Assembly (NCBI GenBank): GCA_002011115.2
Contig: MTME02000085.1
Span: forward strand, 1 to 56,053
Length of the DNA stretch: 56,053 nucleotides
Reading direction: 5' to 3'
Source: Candidatus Pyrohabitans sp. JdFR-17
Lineage (GTDB): Archaea; Hydrothermarchaeota; Hydrothermarchaeia; Hydrothermarchaeales; BMS3B
Part shown: piece after piece, positions 14,422 to 22,574 of the stretch
Numbering within the stretch: the first letter of the stretch is position 1
Layout: each line of letters starts with the position of its first letter
Notes under the pieces: model-generated
Databases searched by the model: none
The model's input: the letters and a program-made list of their open reading frames with translations, nothing else
What the model was told of the DNA's origin: nothing
Translations under genes and position numbers: made by a program

Positions 14422-16956
14422 ATGCTCAGAAAAGCTGTACTTTTTGTACTACTCCTCTATTTCCTCCCTCAGGTTTTTGCCCTCTGCTCCAGGGACGTGT
14501 ACTACGCCGCTCCCGGTAAAAACTTGGATGTGATCACCCTCATCTCCTTCGATCTAGACGCGAAGGCAAAAGGGGTGCAGAGCAGCATAAGAGCTGCTCC
14601 GGGACAGCACATCACCGGTACCCTCGCCTGGAAATTCGGGGCTCTCGCTGAAGGAGAGGCGAGGGTCAACCTATTTGGAAACTGGAGCAAGGCGGAGATA
14701 GCAAGGCTGTACTCTGGCAGCGCAATACCAAACCAGAGCACAAGCGTGGAGTTCAGCTTCTTTGCCCCCTTACAACCCGGAAGCTATACCCTCACGGCAG
14801 TATTTGCCTTTGACACCAGTTTCGCAATAGATAGCGAGGCGAGCAATCTGTGCTCAGCTCAGCGGTGCTCTTCCCTTGGGCGGTGCGCTGTGGTCTATGC
14901 CCTCGCGAGCATAGAGGTACTCAACACCACCCCTGCGCTCTATGTTGAGATAACCTCTCCCCGCGCGGAGGAGATTTTCAGCATCGGTGAAGGGGTAACA
15001 ATCAATGGCACCGTCATGCCAGCCAACGCCAGCGTGGCTTTGTACATCAATGGTACCTTGGCGGGTGAAGCTCTGCCCTATGAGTGGAACACCTCGGGTT
15101 TGCCACCTGGAGAGTATCCCATACTGGTCAACGCATCCTTCGCAAACAGAAGCACGTCGGCGCTGGTGAAGGTTACCCTTGTAAATCACTCCCTTGCAAA
15201 GCCGGAGCATTATGAGATACTGCCCCCACGCCGACCTGAGCAGGTGTACGCCACGTCGCAGAGCGTAATTGCCGTTGCTGGAAATGAGGTGTACATCCTG
15301 AAGCATTCGGGTGATATGCTGGGCAGTGTGAAAACTGGTGCAAGGCCACTTATCTCTGCCTCTGGCGAGCACTTCGTGCTGGCTGAGAAGAACCTTATTT
15401 CGTTTTACAGGGGCACCGAGAGGGTTTGGAATACCAGCATTGACACGAATGCCGAGCTTGTTGCCGCCTCTCCCCGAGGAGTAGGCGTGGTGGCAGGGAA
15501 TAACCTATATCTCTTCAACACCGCGGGTGCGCTTCTCTGGACAAAGCAGCTTGAGTTTAAGGCTGCTATGCTTGAGATGTCCAACGATAGCATAGGTATA
15601 GTGGGGAATCGTACAGTGTATCTACTCTCATACGACGGCGTCGTTACCTGGAATAAGAGCTTTGAGAGGGAGGTAGTAGCCCTCGCCCTGGAAGGCGATA
15701 ACCTGTTCACCCTCCTGGGAGGGGAAATCCACGCTTTTGGTAAAGGAGAACCCCTCTGGAATTTAACGCTTCTGCAGAACGCTACGCTGCTCAGCGCTGC
15801 AATGGGCTACCTTGTTGCCGCTTCCCCTGAGGCTGTAGAGCTGTACGACGCACAGCGGGGTGAGCTGATATGGCGGTATTACCCTGAGAAGGGCGTGAGC
15901 TCTGCCACGCTTACCCCTGACGGGAGCAGAATATTCATACTATCTGGAGAGAAGATCCTGGGGATACCTCTTGCCGAAGAAAAGCGGCTGAGCTCGCTGC
16001 GTATAGTTGTAGTGGCTGTTGCTCTGGTAATTGCCGGGCTTTTGTTCTTTTTCCTCTTCAAAAAGCGCCTGGCAAAGCCAGCTACAGAAGCGCAAAAGTA
16101 TGAGAGGCGTGAGGAAACTCTGCCTCTGGAGGTAATGGTTAAAAGTTCAAAAGGCGGGCTACCCGTTGAGGGAGCTCTGGTAAAGCTCAACAAGCTTGAA
16201 GAGACCACCAATCGCGACGGTATAGCCACCTTCAGAATCAAACCTGGCACCCTAAGCCTGTCTGTGGAAAAGGAGGGCTTTAAACCAGCTTCCAAGAAAT
16301 TTTCGTTTAAGAAAAGTGGTGAGGGAGTGGAGGTAGAGCTTGAGCCAGCGCTCAGCCTTCCATGGGAAGAGGAGAAGCGCCTCGAAGAGCTGCGCCGTAG
16401 GTTGGACGAAGCGTATGAACGCGTTGCTGAGCACGACCCCTGCCTGCCGGATTACTTCAGAAGCATAGGCTATGCGATTATCGACGGCACCGAAGCTCTT
16501 TCCTTAGCTTCTGAGTTCAGGGAATCGCCTGCACATGTAAGCGCTCTTATAAGCGCCGCAGAAAGGGCAGTGCCCCTGCTCTGCGAAGCTATGCAGGACT
16601 GGAAGAATGTCGCCCTGTACCAGGCTTCAGCCAACCATAGCTCTGAAGGGTGCAGGGCACCAGAGTTTCCCTTCGCAACAGCGGTGGACTTCCTCCTTGG
16701 AAAGTTGACAAAGGAAGAGCTTGAGAAGGAGATTTTTGAAGTAGACAGAACAATTACGTCGATGATAGGTGAAGTATCCACATATCCTCTCGCTTCGCTG
16801 TGGCAGATTTCAAGTAAACTCTATGAGAAGGGGAAGAGGAGCACCTCGCCTGAGGCTAACGCTTCCTTCGCCCTATCCCACTACCTCCTCATGTGCATAA
16901 AGCACATGCTCACCAGTGAAGATGTGCTATCGAGGCTGAGGAGGAGTATTATCTAG
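14422..16956 (+). CDS. Transmembrane beta-propeller protein with Ig-like and cytoplasmic regulatory domains
   Basis: An 844-residue type I membrane protein. Parts in order are: signal peptide (1-20); a cysteine-containing N-terminal beta domain (to about 165); an Ig-like domain beginning LYVEITSPRAEEIFSIGE; and a PQQ-like beta-propeller (about 265-520) with repeated LYLF, VYLLSYDG and LYDAQRGELIW blades. A membrane helix follows at about 528-548. A cytoplasmic carboxypeptidase-regulatory-like/PEGA-type beta domain (about 570-650) and a helical C-terminal domain of about 190 residues complete it. Many N-x-S/T sites suggest glycosylation outside the cell. No enzyme motif is seen. It looks like a sensor or scaffold linking the outside to a cytoplasmic partner. 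The only strong GGAGG is unusually far (about 17 bases) from the ATG. Confidence 0.8.
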   Translation: MLRKAVLFVLLLYFLPQVFALCSRDVYYAAPGKNLDVITLISFDLDAKAKGVQSSIRAAPGQHITGTLAWKFGALAEGEARVNLFGNWSKAEIARLYSGSAIPNQSTSVEFSFFAPLQPGSYTLTAVFAFDTSFAIDSEASNLCSAQRCSSLGRCAVVYALASIEVLNTTPALYVEITSPRAEEIFSIGEGVTINGTVMPANASVALYINGTLAGEALPYEWNTSGLPPGEYPILVNASFANRSTSALVKVTLVNHSLAKPEHYEILPPRRPEQVYATSQSVIAVAGNEVYILKHSGDMLGSVKTGARPLISASGEHFVLAEKNLISFYRGTERVWNTSIDTNAELVAASPRGVGVVAGNNLYLFNTAGALLWTKQLEFKAAMLEMSNDSIGIVGNRTVYLLSYDGVVTWNKSFEREVVALALEGDNLFTLLGGEIHAFGKGEPLWNLTLLQNATLLSAAMGYLVAASPEAVELYDAQRGELIWRYYPEKGVSSATLTPDGSRIFILSGEKILGIPLAEEKRLSSLRIVVVAVALVIAGLLFFFLFKKRLAKPATEAQKYERREETLPLEVMVKSSKGGLPVEGALVKLNKLEETTNRDGIATFRIKPGTLSLSVEKEGFKPASKKFSFKKSGEGVEVELEPALSLPWEEEKRLEELRRRLDEAYERVAEHDPCLPDYFRSIGYAIIDGTEALSLASEFRESPAHVSALISAAERAVPLLCEAMQDWKNVALYQASANHSSEGCRAPEFPFATAVDFLLGKLTKEELEKEIFEVDRTITSMIGEVSTYPLASLWQISSKLYEKGKRSTSPEANASFALSHYLLMCIKHMLTSEDVLSRLRRSII

Positions 16957-16961
16957 AACCA

Positions 16962-18977
16962 TTAACTTTCGGCGCCAAGCACAACGTCGCCCTCTGCGAG
17001 AGCTTCTGAATCGCGAACCCAGCGAATCAGACCAAGGGTAACCCTGGCCACAAACCACAGGAAGAATAGGGTGAGAAGTGTAAGGTAAACCTTAAATGCT
17101 CTTTCCACAGTGCGCTTTCCTTTTGTGAGCTCCTCCAGCCTTGACTGAATAAGCTCTGCCTCCCCCCTCTCGCCAGCTTTTTCGAGCAAAGACTTTGCTT
17201 CCTCAACGCGGGAGATAGCTGAGTCGTAGTGGGAAATAACTGCCTCGTAGTGGAAAGGGTTGATGACAAAGGAAGCCTCTTTTATATTGAAGCTGAGTCT
17301 CCTAGCTGCGGCCACCTCCTTTTCGGAGCTTTTAAGCAGGACCGCCGCTTCAGTAAGAGCTTCATAGTACGCCCGCTCCATCTCCTCCTGCTTTGAGGCG
17401 TACTCCCTCACTTTCTCCTCATCTCCTAGGAGAGAATAGAGCGTCTTAAGCCTCCTGTAGTCGAGGGTAGCACTGCGGTAGTCCATTTTCTCCTTTCCAA
17501 CCCGCTTTTCCAGAGCCTCTGCTACCTCGCGTGCCTCTCTGCTCCACACATCCTCAAGCGCCTCAACTGCAGGTATAGCATGCTTTTTAAGACTTTTGTC
17601 CTCCAAGCTCTCACTGCCTATTTTCGCCCTGTTCAGACTGCTTTTTGCAAGTATGATGCGCTCAACGCGCTCGTCCAAGGGCTTGCCATTGAGGTCTGAG
17701 AAGATGTTAATGAATGAACTAACCCCACTGTACACCGACATGACCATCGCTATCTCCCTGAGCTCTGTTACACCCTTCGAAGCGGCTATCAGCTCGCGAA
17801 GATTCTGCACCGTTTCCTGATAGGGCAGCGACGGAAGCTTGGCTAAGGAGCGCTCCGCCTCCTCGAGGCCAGGGAAGTACACCGTAGCTTCAGCCACAAT
17901 CTCCGCGCTTCCTGCATACTTAGTGGCGAGCGCAAACACCCAGTTCTTTTTGCCCAGGCTCGCATCCGGAGGCAAGAGCAGAGTAAAGTTTATCGTTGCA
18001 TTGCCTCCCGGAGGGATGTAGTTAACCTGAGAGTAGGCTACCCATCCCTCTTCACCACTCACCTGAGATATGCTCAACCCTTCAATGGGGGTGTAGCCCC
18101 CTACCTCTGAGATTGTAATGCTCGCCGTAGCTGTGTCCCTGTCCACCTCAAAAGTTAAACTGCCGAAGTCTATCTTGGCGCTGGAAAGCGCCATCTCAGG
18201 CTTGGGAATGGTGTAGTTGGCCTGCTCAAGCGTCGCCACTTGAACATTGTAGTCCTTTACAATCCTGGGGGTAACCCAGTAGTCTCCTGGTCTGAGATAC
18301 CTCTCCGGCACCTGAATTTTTACCTTAATACTCTTAGACCCTCCAGCGGGCACGTCTCCCACACCTGTGGTATAACTTAGATTAACAGGACCCGTCTTTG
18401 AGAGGTAGAGCGAGACGTTGCTTGCGCCAGCGTAGCCAAAAGTCTCCCTCACAGTGAGAGTGCGCTCAAAGCTTTGCCCCGCTCTGAGCTTGCCCCACTC
18501 TGCAAGGTCCCAGGTAGCTTCGAGCGTCGCAGGCGGGTGGTCCACATTTATTGTGATGTAGAATTCGTGCAGCAATGGGTGGACTCCTACTTTGGTGATA
18601 TAGGTGTAGTTGCCCTTAACCTCAAGCTTTGCCCCATAGCTACCCTCAGCCACACTGGGAGGAGCGCGGAAGGAGATCATGAGATACGAGCTGTCCTCCG
18701 GCTCAACCCTGAGATAGTTCTTCTCCAGTACAACACTAATGCCCTTATCCGCTGCCTCACCTGAGAGCTTTGCCTCAAGGTTTGAGAGGATGGCAGCGCT
18801 TTCATTGTCCGCATTATAAAACTTCAGGGTTAAGTTTGTTTCAAAGTAGGTGACCTCATTCTTGGGCTTGTCGAAGTCGAAATCCACCTCGCTATAGCCA
18901 AAGCGCGCCTCCACGAGAGCGCTCACCGGCGTTGTGAGGAGCAGGAGCATAACAAGAATAGCACTCAGGCAACGCAT
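16962..18977 (-). CDS. Exported NEW3-like and coiled-coil protein with C-terminal membrane anchor
   Basis: About 671 residues. A signal peptide (LSAILVMLLLLTTPVSA) leads into roughly 350 residues of repeated beta-sandwich domains resembling NEW3/COG1470-type alpha-galactosidase-associated domains (for example VPAGGSKSIKVKIQVPERYL and IPPGGNATINFTLLLPPD). Then comes about 250 residues of charged coiled coil, and one membrane helix near the C-terminus (VYLTLLTLFFLWFVARVTLGL) with a short cytoplasmic tail. I prefer the ATG at 18977, just after the previous stop with GGTGGGGG upstream, over 19016, which would bury the signal peptide. The function is unknown. It shares its layout with the upstream exported coiled-coil protein. 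Confidence 0.8.
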   Translation of the reverse strand: MRCLSAILVMLLLLTTPVSALVEARFGYSEVDFDFDKPKNEVTYFETNLTLKFYNADNESAAILSNLEAKLSGEAADKGISVVLEKNYLRVEPEDSSYLMISFRAPPSVAEGSYGAKLEVKGNYTYITKVGVHPLLHEFYITINVDHPPATLEATWDLAEWGKLRAGQSFERTLTVRETFGYAGASNVSLYLSKTGPVNLSYTTGVGDVPAGGSKSIKVKIQVPERYLRPGDYWVTPRIVKDYNVQVATLEQANYTIPKPEMALSSAKIDFGSLTFEVDRDTATASITISEVGGYTPIEGLSISQVSGEEGWVAYSQVNYIPPGGNATINFTLLLPPDASLGKKNWVFALATKYAGSAEIVAEATVYFPGLEEAERSLAKLPSLPYQETVQNLRELIAASKGVTELREIAMVMSVYSGVSSFINIFSDLNGKPLDERVERIILAKSSLNRAKIGSESLEDKSLKKHAIPAVEALEDVWSREAREVAEALEKRVGKEKMDYRSATLDYRRLKTLYSLLGDEEKVREYASKQEEMERAYYEALTEAAVLLKSSEKEVAAARRLSFNIKEASFVINPFHYEAVISHYDSAISRVEEAKSLLEKAGERGEAELIQSRLEELTKGKRTVERAFKVYLTLLTLFFLWFVARVTLGLIRWVRDSEALAEGDVVLGAES

Positions 18978-18978
18978 G

Positions 18979-19929
18979 CTACGCCCCCACCAGTTCATTG
19001 CCAAGGTAGCAGTCATACGTATCCCTCTCCCAGCTTAGAATTCTGCTGTGGATGTACACCGAGAGTAAGGTCAGGGTTAGAGACACAATGGTAAAGAGCA
19101 CAAGAATCTTCTTCCTAGTTGTGGAGTAGATTTCATCAGCCTTAACATAACTCTCCTCCACCTGTATCAGCTTCTCCACCTCGCTGTGGAGCTGATAAAG
19201 CTCTTTAGCTTTAACGAGGCTTATTCTGGCTTCTCTAGCCAGAGAGTAGGCGTCCACAAATCCAGGGAAGTCGTCGCCTAGCTCCTGTGCGCGGGTGAGC
19301 AAATCCAAGGCCTCGCTCAGATAACCTTCCGCTTCCATTATGTCGGCGATATACTTCTCTTCAAGGCTTTGCTTCCTCACCTCTAGGCTTTTCGCCTGCA
19401 GAGCATCTGCTGCCTCGTAGCTGGCTATAGCGAGATCAAGGTTTGCAAGCTTAGCTCGTGTGCTCTCTGCCTTCTCCGCCCTGTCCTCGAAGATTAAACC
19501 CTGGGAGAGAAGGAAGCTCTCCCTTCCATGCTCAGCCGCCTGCACCGCATCCTGGGCGAGAATTCCCAAACCGGAGCTGGAGGAGCGCATCGCAGAGATA
19601 AACTTCTGGGACTCGATTGCCCTAGCTATGCCCTCCCTCTGCGATCCCATCTCCGCGCTTCCCACGAGGAGGTAGGCATTGTGCATAGCTTTGAGGAAGT
19701 CAAGGGATGAAGAGGCAAAGTTTACAAGCTCCCTGCTGCAAGCTGTGCGCTCCTGGGAATAAATCAAAAGCAGTACATCCTGCTTCACCTGGGCCAGCTC
19801 CGAATACGCTGCGAAAGCTGGAGAGGTGAATCCCCGAAGCTCCGCGAGTACTGCAGAGCACTCCTGAGCATGAGCCGCAGGGAGCAGCATAATCTCAAGG
19901 GATAGAAGAAGCACCAGCCTCGTGTTCAT
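18979..19929 (-). CDS. Exported coiled-coil protein with C-terminal membrane anchor
   Basis: A 316-residue protein: signal peptide (LLLSLEIMLLPAAHA), then about 245 residues of alpha-helix rich in alanine, leucine, glutamate and lysine, including EKYIADIMEAEGYLSEALDL and other tetratricopeptide- or coiled-coil-like stretches. One membrane helix (ILVLFTIVSLTLTLLSVYI) is followed by a tail of about 20 residues. No motif is recognised. It is divergent from the tubulin-like operon across 71 bases that contain TATA elements for both directions, so the two units are probably expressed together. Topology puts most of the protein outside the membrane. Confidence 0.78.
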   Translation of the reverse strand: MNTRLVLLLSLEIMLLPAAHAQECSAVLAELRGFTSPAFAAYSELAQVKQDVLLLIYSQERTACSRELVNFASSSLDFLKAMHNAYLLVGSAEMGSQREGIARAIESQKFISAMRSSSSGLGILAQDAVQAAEHGRESFLLSQGLIFEDRAEKAESTRAKLANLDLAIASYEAADALQAKSLEVRKQSLEEKYIADIMEAEGYLSEALDLLTRAQELGDDFPGFVDAYSLAREARISLVKAKELYQLHSEVEKLIQVEESYVKADEIYSTTRKKILVLFTIVSLTLTLLSVYIHSRILSWERDTYDCYLGNELVGA

Positions 19930-19934
19930 GCAAT

Positions 19935-19971
19935 AATGTTTTATATTTGACCTTAGAAAGTAAATATAAAA
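19935..19971. promoter_or_regulatory. Divergent TATA boxes between exported coiled-coil genes and tubulin-like operon
   Basis: TAAATATAAAA at 19961-19971 lies about 30-40 bases before the ATG at 20001, with AAGGTG as ribosome binding site. Reading the other way, CAAATATAAAAC (about 19937-19950) lies 10-20 bases before the minus-strand ATG at 19929. The two promoters are back to back in a 71-base gap. Confidence 0.5.
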
Positions 19972-20000
19972 GCGGAATTTAACTATGTTAAGGTGAAAAC

Positions 20001-21200
20001 ATGCCCTATGTGTTTATCGGTGTTGGACAGTGTGGCGGAGCAATAATAGATGCTGCTTTTTACGACGAAATGATGTTCAAGATAGCGGTGCCAATAGCAA
20101 TAAACTCCGCCACGCTGGACCTTCAAACTCTGAAAAACCTTAAGCGGGAGCACTGGATTGGCATGTCCCGCGATAGGGGATTCATACCGGGCACTTTGCA
20201 GGGGTTCGAGCACTTTGTGAGTGGAGGTTATGGTAAAAACCGCGCCAAAGCGGAAGAAGATGCGTTGCGCTTCAGGGATAACCTGAAGGAGGTGATTCTG
20301 GATAAGGTAGGGGTGGCTGAGGGGGAGGATTCTGGAATAGGAGTTCCCGTCGCCTTTGTTGCCTTTGCATTAGGTGGTGGCACAGGGAGCGGCGCTGGCC
20401 CAGTCGTGGCGAGCGTGCTTAAGGAGATGGGCATCCCGGTTATTGCCATAGTTGTTTTGCCAGCTACCCACGAAGGCGGGCTGACTGCGAAAAATGCTGT
20501 GGAGAGCTTAAACCAGCTGATAGAACACGTAGACTCCGTGATTCTGGTGGACAACCAGAAGCTAGCTTATGCCGAAAGCGCCGAGAGTCTGTTCCAGAGG
20601 TACAATGAATACGTGGCGAGAAGCATTCGCGACATTCTGATAGGCACAGTGATAGAGCGTGTGGACCCATCACAGTACGAGGGCTACGCTCCGGTGATAG
20701 ACCTCAAGGACATGATAGCAGCGACCAGCTTCTCCTTCGGGAAGCGTACCCGCCCCGGCTTCGCTGCCTTGGGCAGAGCTTCTGAACGCACTCGCAATTT
20801 TCTGCACTACATCTTCCCCTTCGGTGGGTATAAGGAGATAGATGTGATCTCTCTGCTCTATAGGAGCTTCATGAAGCTAACCCTAGCGGACGTAAGACCT
20901 GAGCACGCGGAGAAGAACCTCGTGCTGCTGCGCATCCCCCCGGTCTATCTAACAAAGCGAGGAAGGATAAACACCAGCATGGCAAAGCAGGTGATGGAGG
21001 AGCATTCCCGCCTTGGAGAGACCCACTTCGGTGTAGCCCTGACAAAGCGAAACCTAGCGACGGCAACAGTGCTTCTTACATACCGTCCCAATCAGATATC
21101 CCGGCTTAAAACGCTGAGCCAGCTCGCAAGCCAGTACAAGGATATCTCCCTTCGAGTGCTTGAGGAATACGAGAAGGACTTCCTAGAGAGCGAGGCGTAA
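20001..21200 (+). CDS. Tubulin/FtsZ superfamily GTPase 1
   Basis: A 399-residue protein with the complete GTPase core of the FtsZ/tubulin fold. The T1 loop GVGQCGG is at 7-13, T3-like AINSATLD at 33-40, and T4 tubulin signature GGGTGSG at 125-131. A T5-like VLPATHEGG is near 152-160. The T7 synergy segment VIDLKDM has acidic residues D234 and D237, which in polymers complete the active site of the neighbouring subunit. It should therefore bind GTP and polymerise. Outside these loops it diverges from ordinary FtsZ and CetZ. It lacks the short conserved C-terminal peptide that recruits FtsZ partners. It is first of three tightly spaced genes (2-base gap to the next). Class within the superfamily is uncertain. 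Confidence 0.87.
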   Translation: MPYVFIGVGQCGGAIIDAAFYDEMMFKIAVPIAINSATLDLQTLKNLKREHWIGMSRDRGFIPGTLQGFEHFVSGGYGKNRAKAEEDALRFRDNLKEVILDKVGVAEGEDSGIGVPVAFVAFALGGGTGSGAGPVVASVLKEMGIPVIAIVVLPATHEGGLTAKNAVESLNQLIEHVDSVILVDNQKLAYAESAESLFQRYNEYVARSIRDILIGTVIERVDPSQYEGYAPVIDLKDMIAATSFSFGKRTRPGFAALGRASERTRNFLHYIFPFGGYKEIDVISLLYRSFMKLTLADVRPEHAEKNLVLLRIPPVYLTKRGRINTSMAKQVMEEHSRLGETHFGVALTKRNLATATVLLTYRPNQISRLKTLSQLASQYKDISLRVLEEYEKDFLESEA

Positions 21201-21202
21201 AT

Positions 21203-22570
21203 ATGAACGAATACGTGATAACCGCACTTGTCGTTCTAGCCACACTGGGTGCAGGCTTGTTCCTGCTTTTAACCTTTGGGATTAGCTTTGTCTCCTATAT
21301 CGCCGTGGGGGTAATCCTGAGCGTGCTTTTCGCAAGCTTAATATACACCTGGTGGAAGAGCAAGACCGACAGGACTGTTGTGCTTCTGAAGATTGAAATT
21401 CTGAACAAGATTAAGAGCAGCCTGGACAGGCTTGAAGAAAACATCAAGGAAGCCTCCGAGTTTATTGATATTGAGCCATTTATGAGGGATCTGAAGAGGA
21501 TAAGGAAGGAGCTTATATCAAAAGGATTCTTTACGAAGGACTTTGAAGTAAATGAGAAGAAGATTGAAAAGGTAACCTTAACAGCGATTGAGCTGGAGAG
21601 TAGAAAGGTTGAGCAGCAACTGCGAAGCCTGGAGTCGCTGGCAGCGGCGAGCTACATTGAAGCTGTGACGAAGCGCTTGGGAGAGCTGCTCAGTGCGGCG
21701 CGCACGCTGGTAGAGAGTGGATTCTCTGTGAGTGAGGAGTATGAAGAGCTTCGACAAATAGTGAGTATGCCTTCCGCCAGCCTGGCTGAGCTTCTTGAGA
21801 AACGCAAGCGTGGCGAGGAGGAATATCTTCGCATCGTAGAGAAGTGTATCAGCGAAGCAGAGTTTCTGCTTGATACCGCAGAAAACATAGCCGACGTGGC
21901 ACACCTCAGAAAGGAGCTGGAGATAGTTAAAGAGCACAAGCTCAGTGTGGAGGTCGTACACAGACTTCAGCGCGTGAGAAGCGAGGCTTCAAGCTACCTC
22001 ACAAAACCATTCCTTCAGACAAAGAAAGAGATTGTGAGCTATCTTGACAAAGTTCTGAGCTTCTGCAGTGGATTTGAAAGGGAAGAGCACGCGATTCGTG
22101 TCTTGAAGGATAAGGCGCTTGGCTATGCCGACCCCGGCTACTTGGCAGAGTTCGCCGCAATTAAAGAAGAAGCCAAGAGGCTAACCCTCGAGCTGGCTCG
22201 TGTACTTGCAAGGGAGGTCGTAGCACTGGAAGAGGAGCTGAAAGAGCTGGGCATGAGAAAGATCAGGAGAAAGGGGGTTGAGAGGCATGTCTCAAAGCTC
22301 GACCCCAGGAAGGAGTTTGCAGAATTTGCAAAGGAAGCAATAGAGGTGCTCAGAACCCTTGCTGGCGAGTACAACACAAGGTATAGGACTGTGAAGATAG
22401 CAAAGAACTACCCCGCGATAGAGAAGATTATAGCACAGAAGCTGGCGGAGAAGGGTGAAGTTTCTGCAGAAGAGCTTAAGGTGCGCTATGCCCCGGAGTT
22501 CCTAAAGCGCTACAGCGAGGCACATCCAGAGGTTAAGTTTGAAAAGAATGTATTAAAGGTAAAAGGTTGA
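21203..22570 (+). CDS. Membrane-anchored long coiled-coil protein between the two tubulin-like GTPases
   Basis: A 455-residue protein with two adjacent membrane helices at about 4-26 and 27-49, so both ends face the same side. About 350 residues of charged, leucine-heptad coiled coil follow (for example RLEENIKEASEFIDIEP and ELARVLAREVVALEEELKEL). The end is a compact domain of about 60 residues, YPAIEKIIAQKLAEKG...VSAEELK...FEKNVLKV, which looks like a small winged helix. The layout recalls EzrA, a membrane anchor with a cytoplasmic helical rod that binds FtsZ, but this is analogy, not homology. It sits 2 bases after GTPase 1 and 4 bases before GTPase 2. Confidence 0.78.
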   Translation: MNEYVITALVVLATLGAGLFLLLTFGISFVSYIAVGVILSVLFASLIYTWWKSKTDRTVVLLKIEILNKIKSSLDRLEENIKEASEFIDIEPFMRDLKRIRKELISKGFFTKDFEVNEKKIEKVTLTAIELESRKVEQQLRSLESLAAASYIEAVTKRLGELLSAARTLVESGFSVSEEYEELRQIVSMPSASLAELLEKRKRGEEEYLRIVEKCISEAEFLLDTAENIADVAHLRKELEIVKEHKLSVEVVHRLQRVRSEASSYLTKPFLQTKKEIVSYLDKVLSFCSGFEREEHAIRVLKDKALGYADPGYLAEFAAIKEEAKRLTLELARVLAREVVALEEELKELGMRKIRRKGVERHVSKLDPRKEFAEFAKEAIEVLRTLAGEYNTRYRTVKIAKNYPAIEKIIAQKLAEKGEVSAEELKVRYAPEFLKRYSEAHPEVKFEKNVLKVKG

Positions 22571-22574
22571 AAGC

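Noticed and set aside
20001-21200. Calling GTPase 1 simply ftsZ
   Set aside because: The core loops fit, but the rest diverges and the C-terminal FtsZ peptide is not seen. With a second GTPase next to it, a plain ftsZ label would claim too much.
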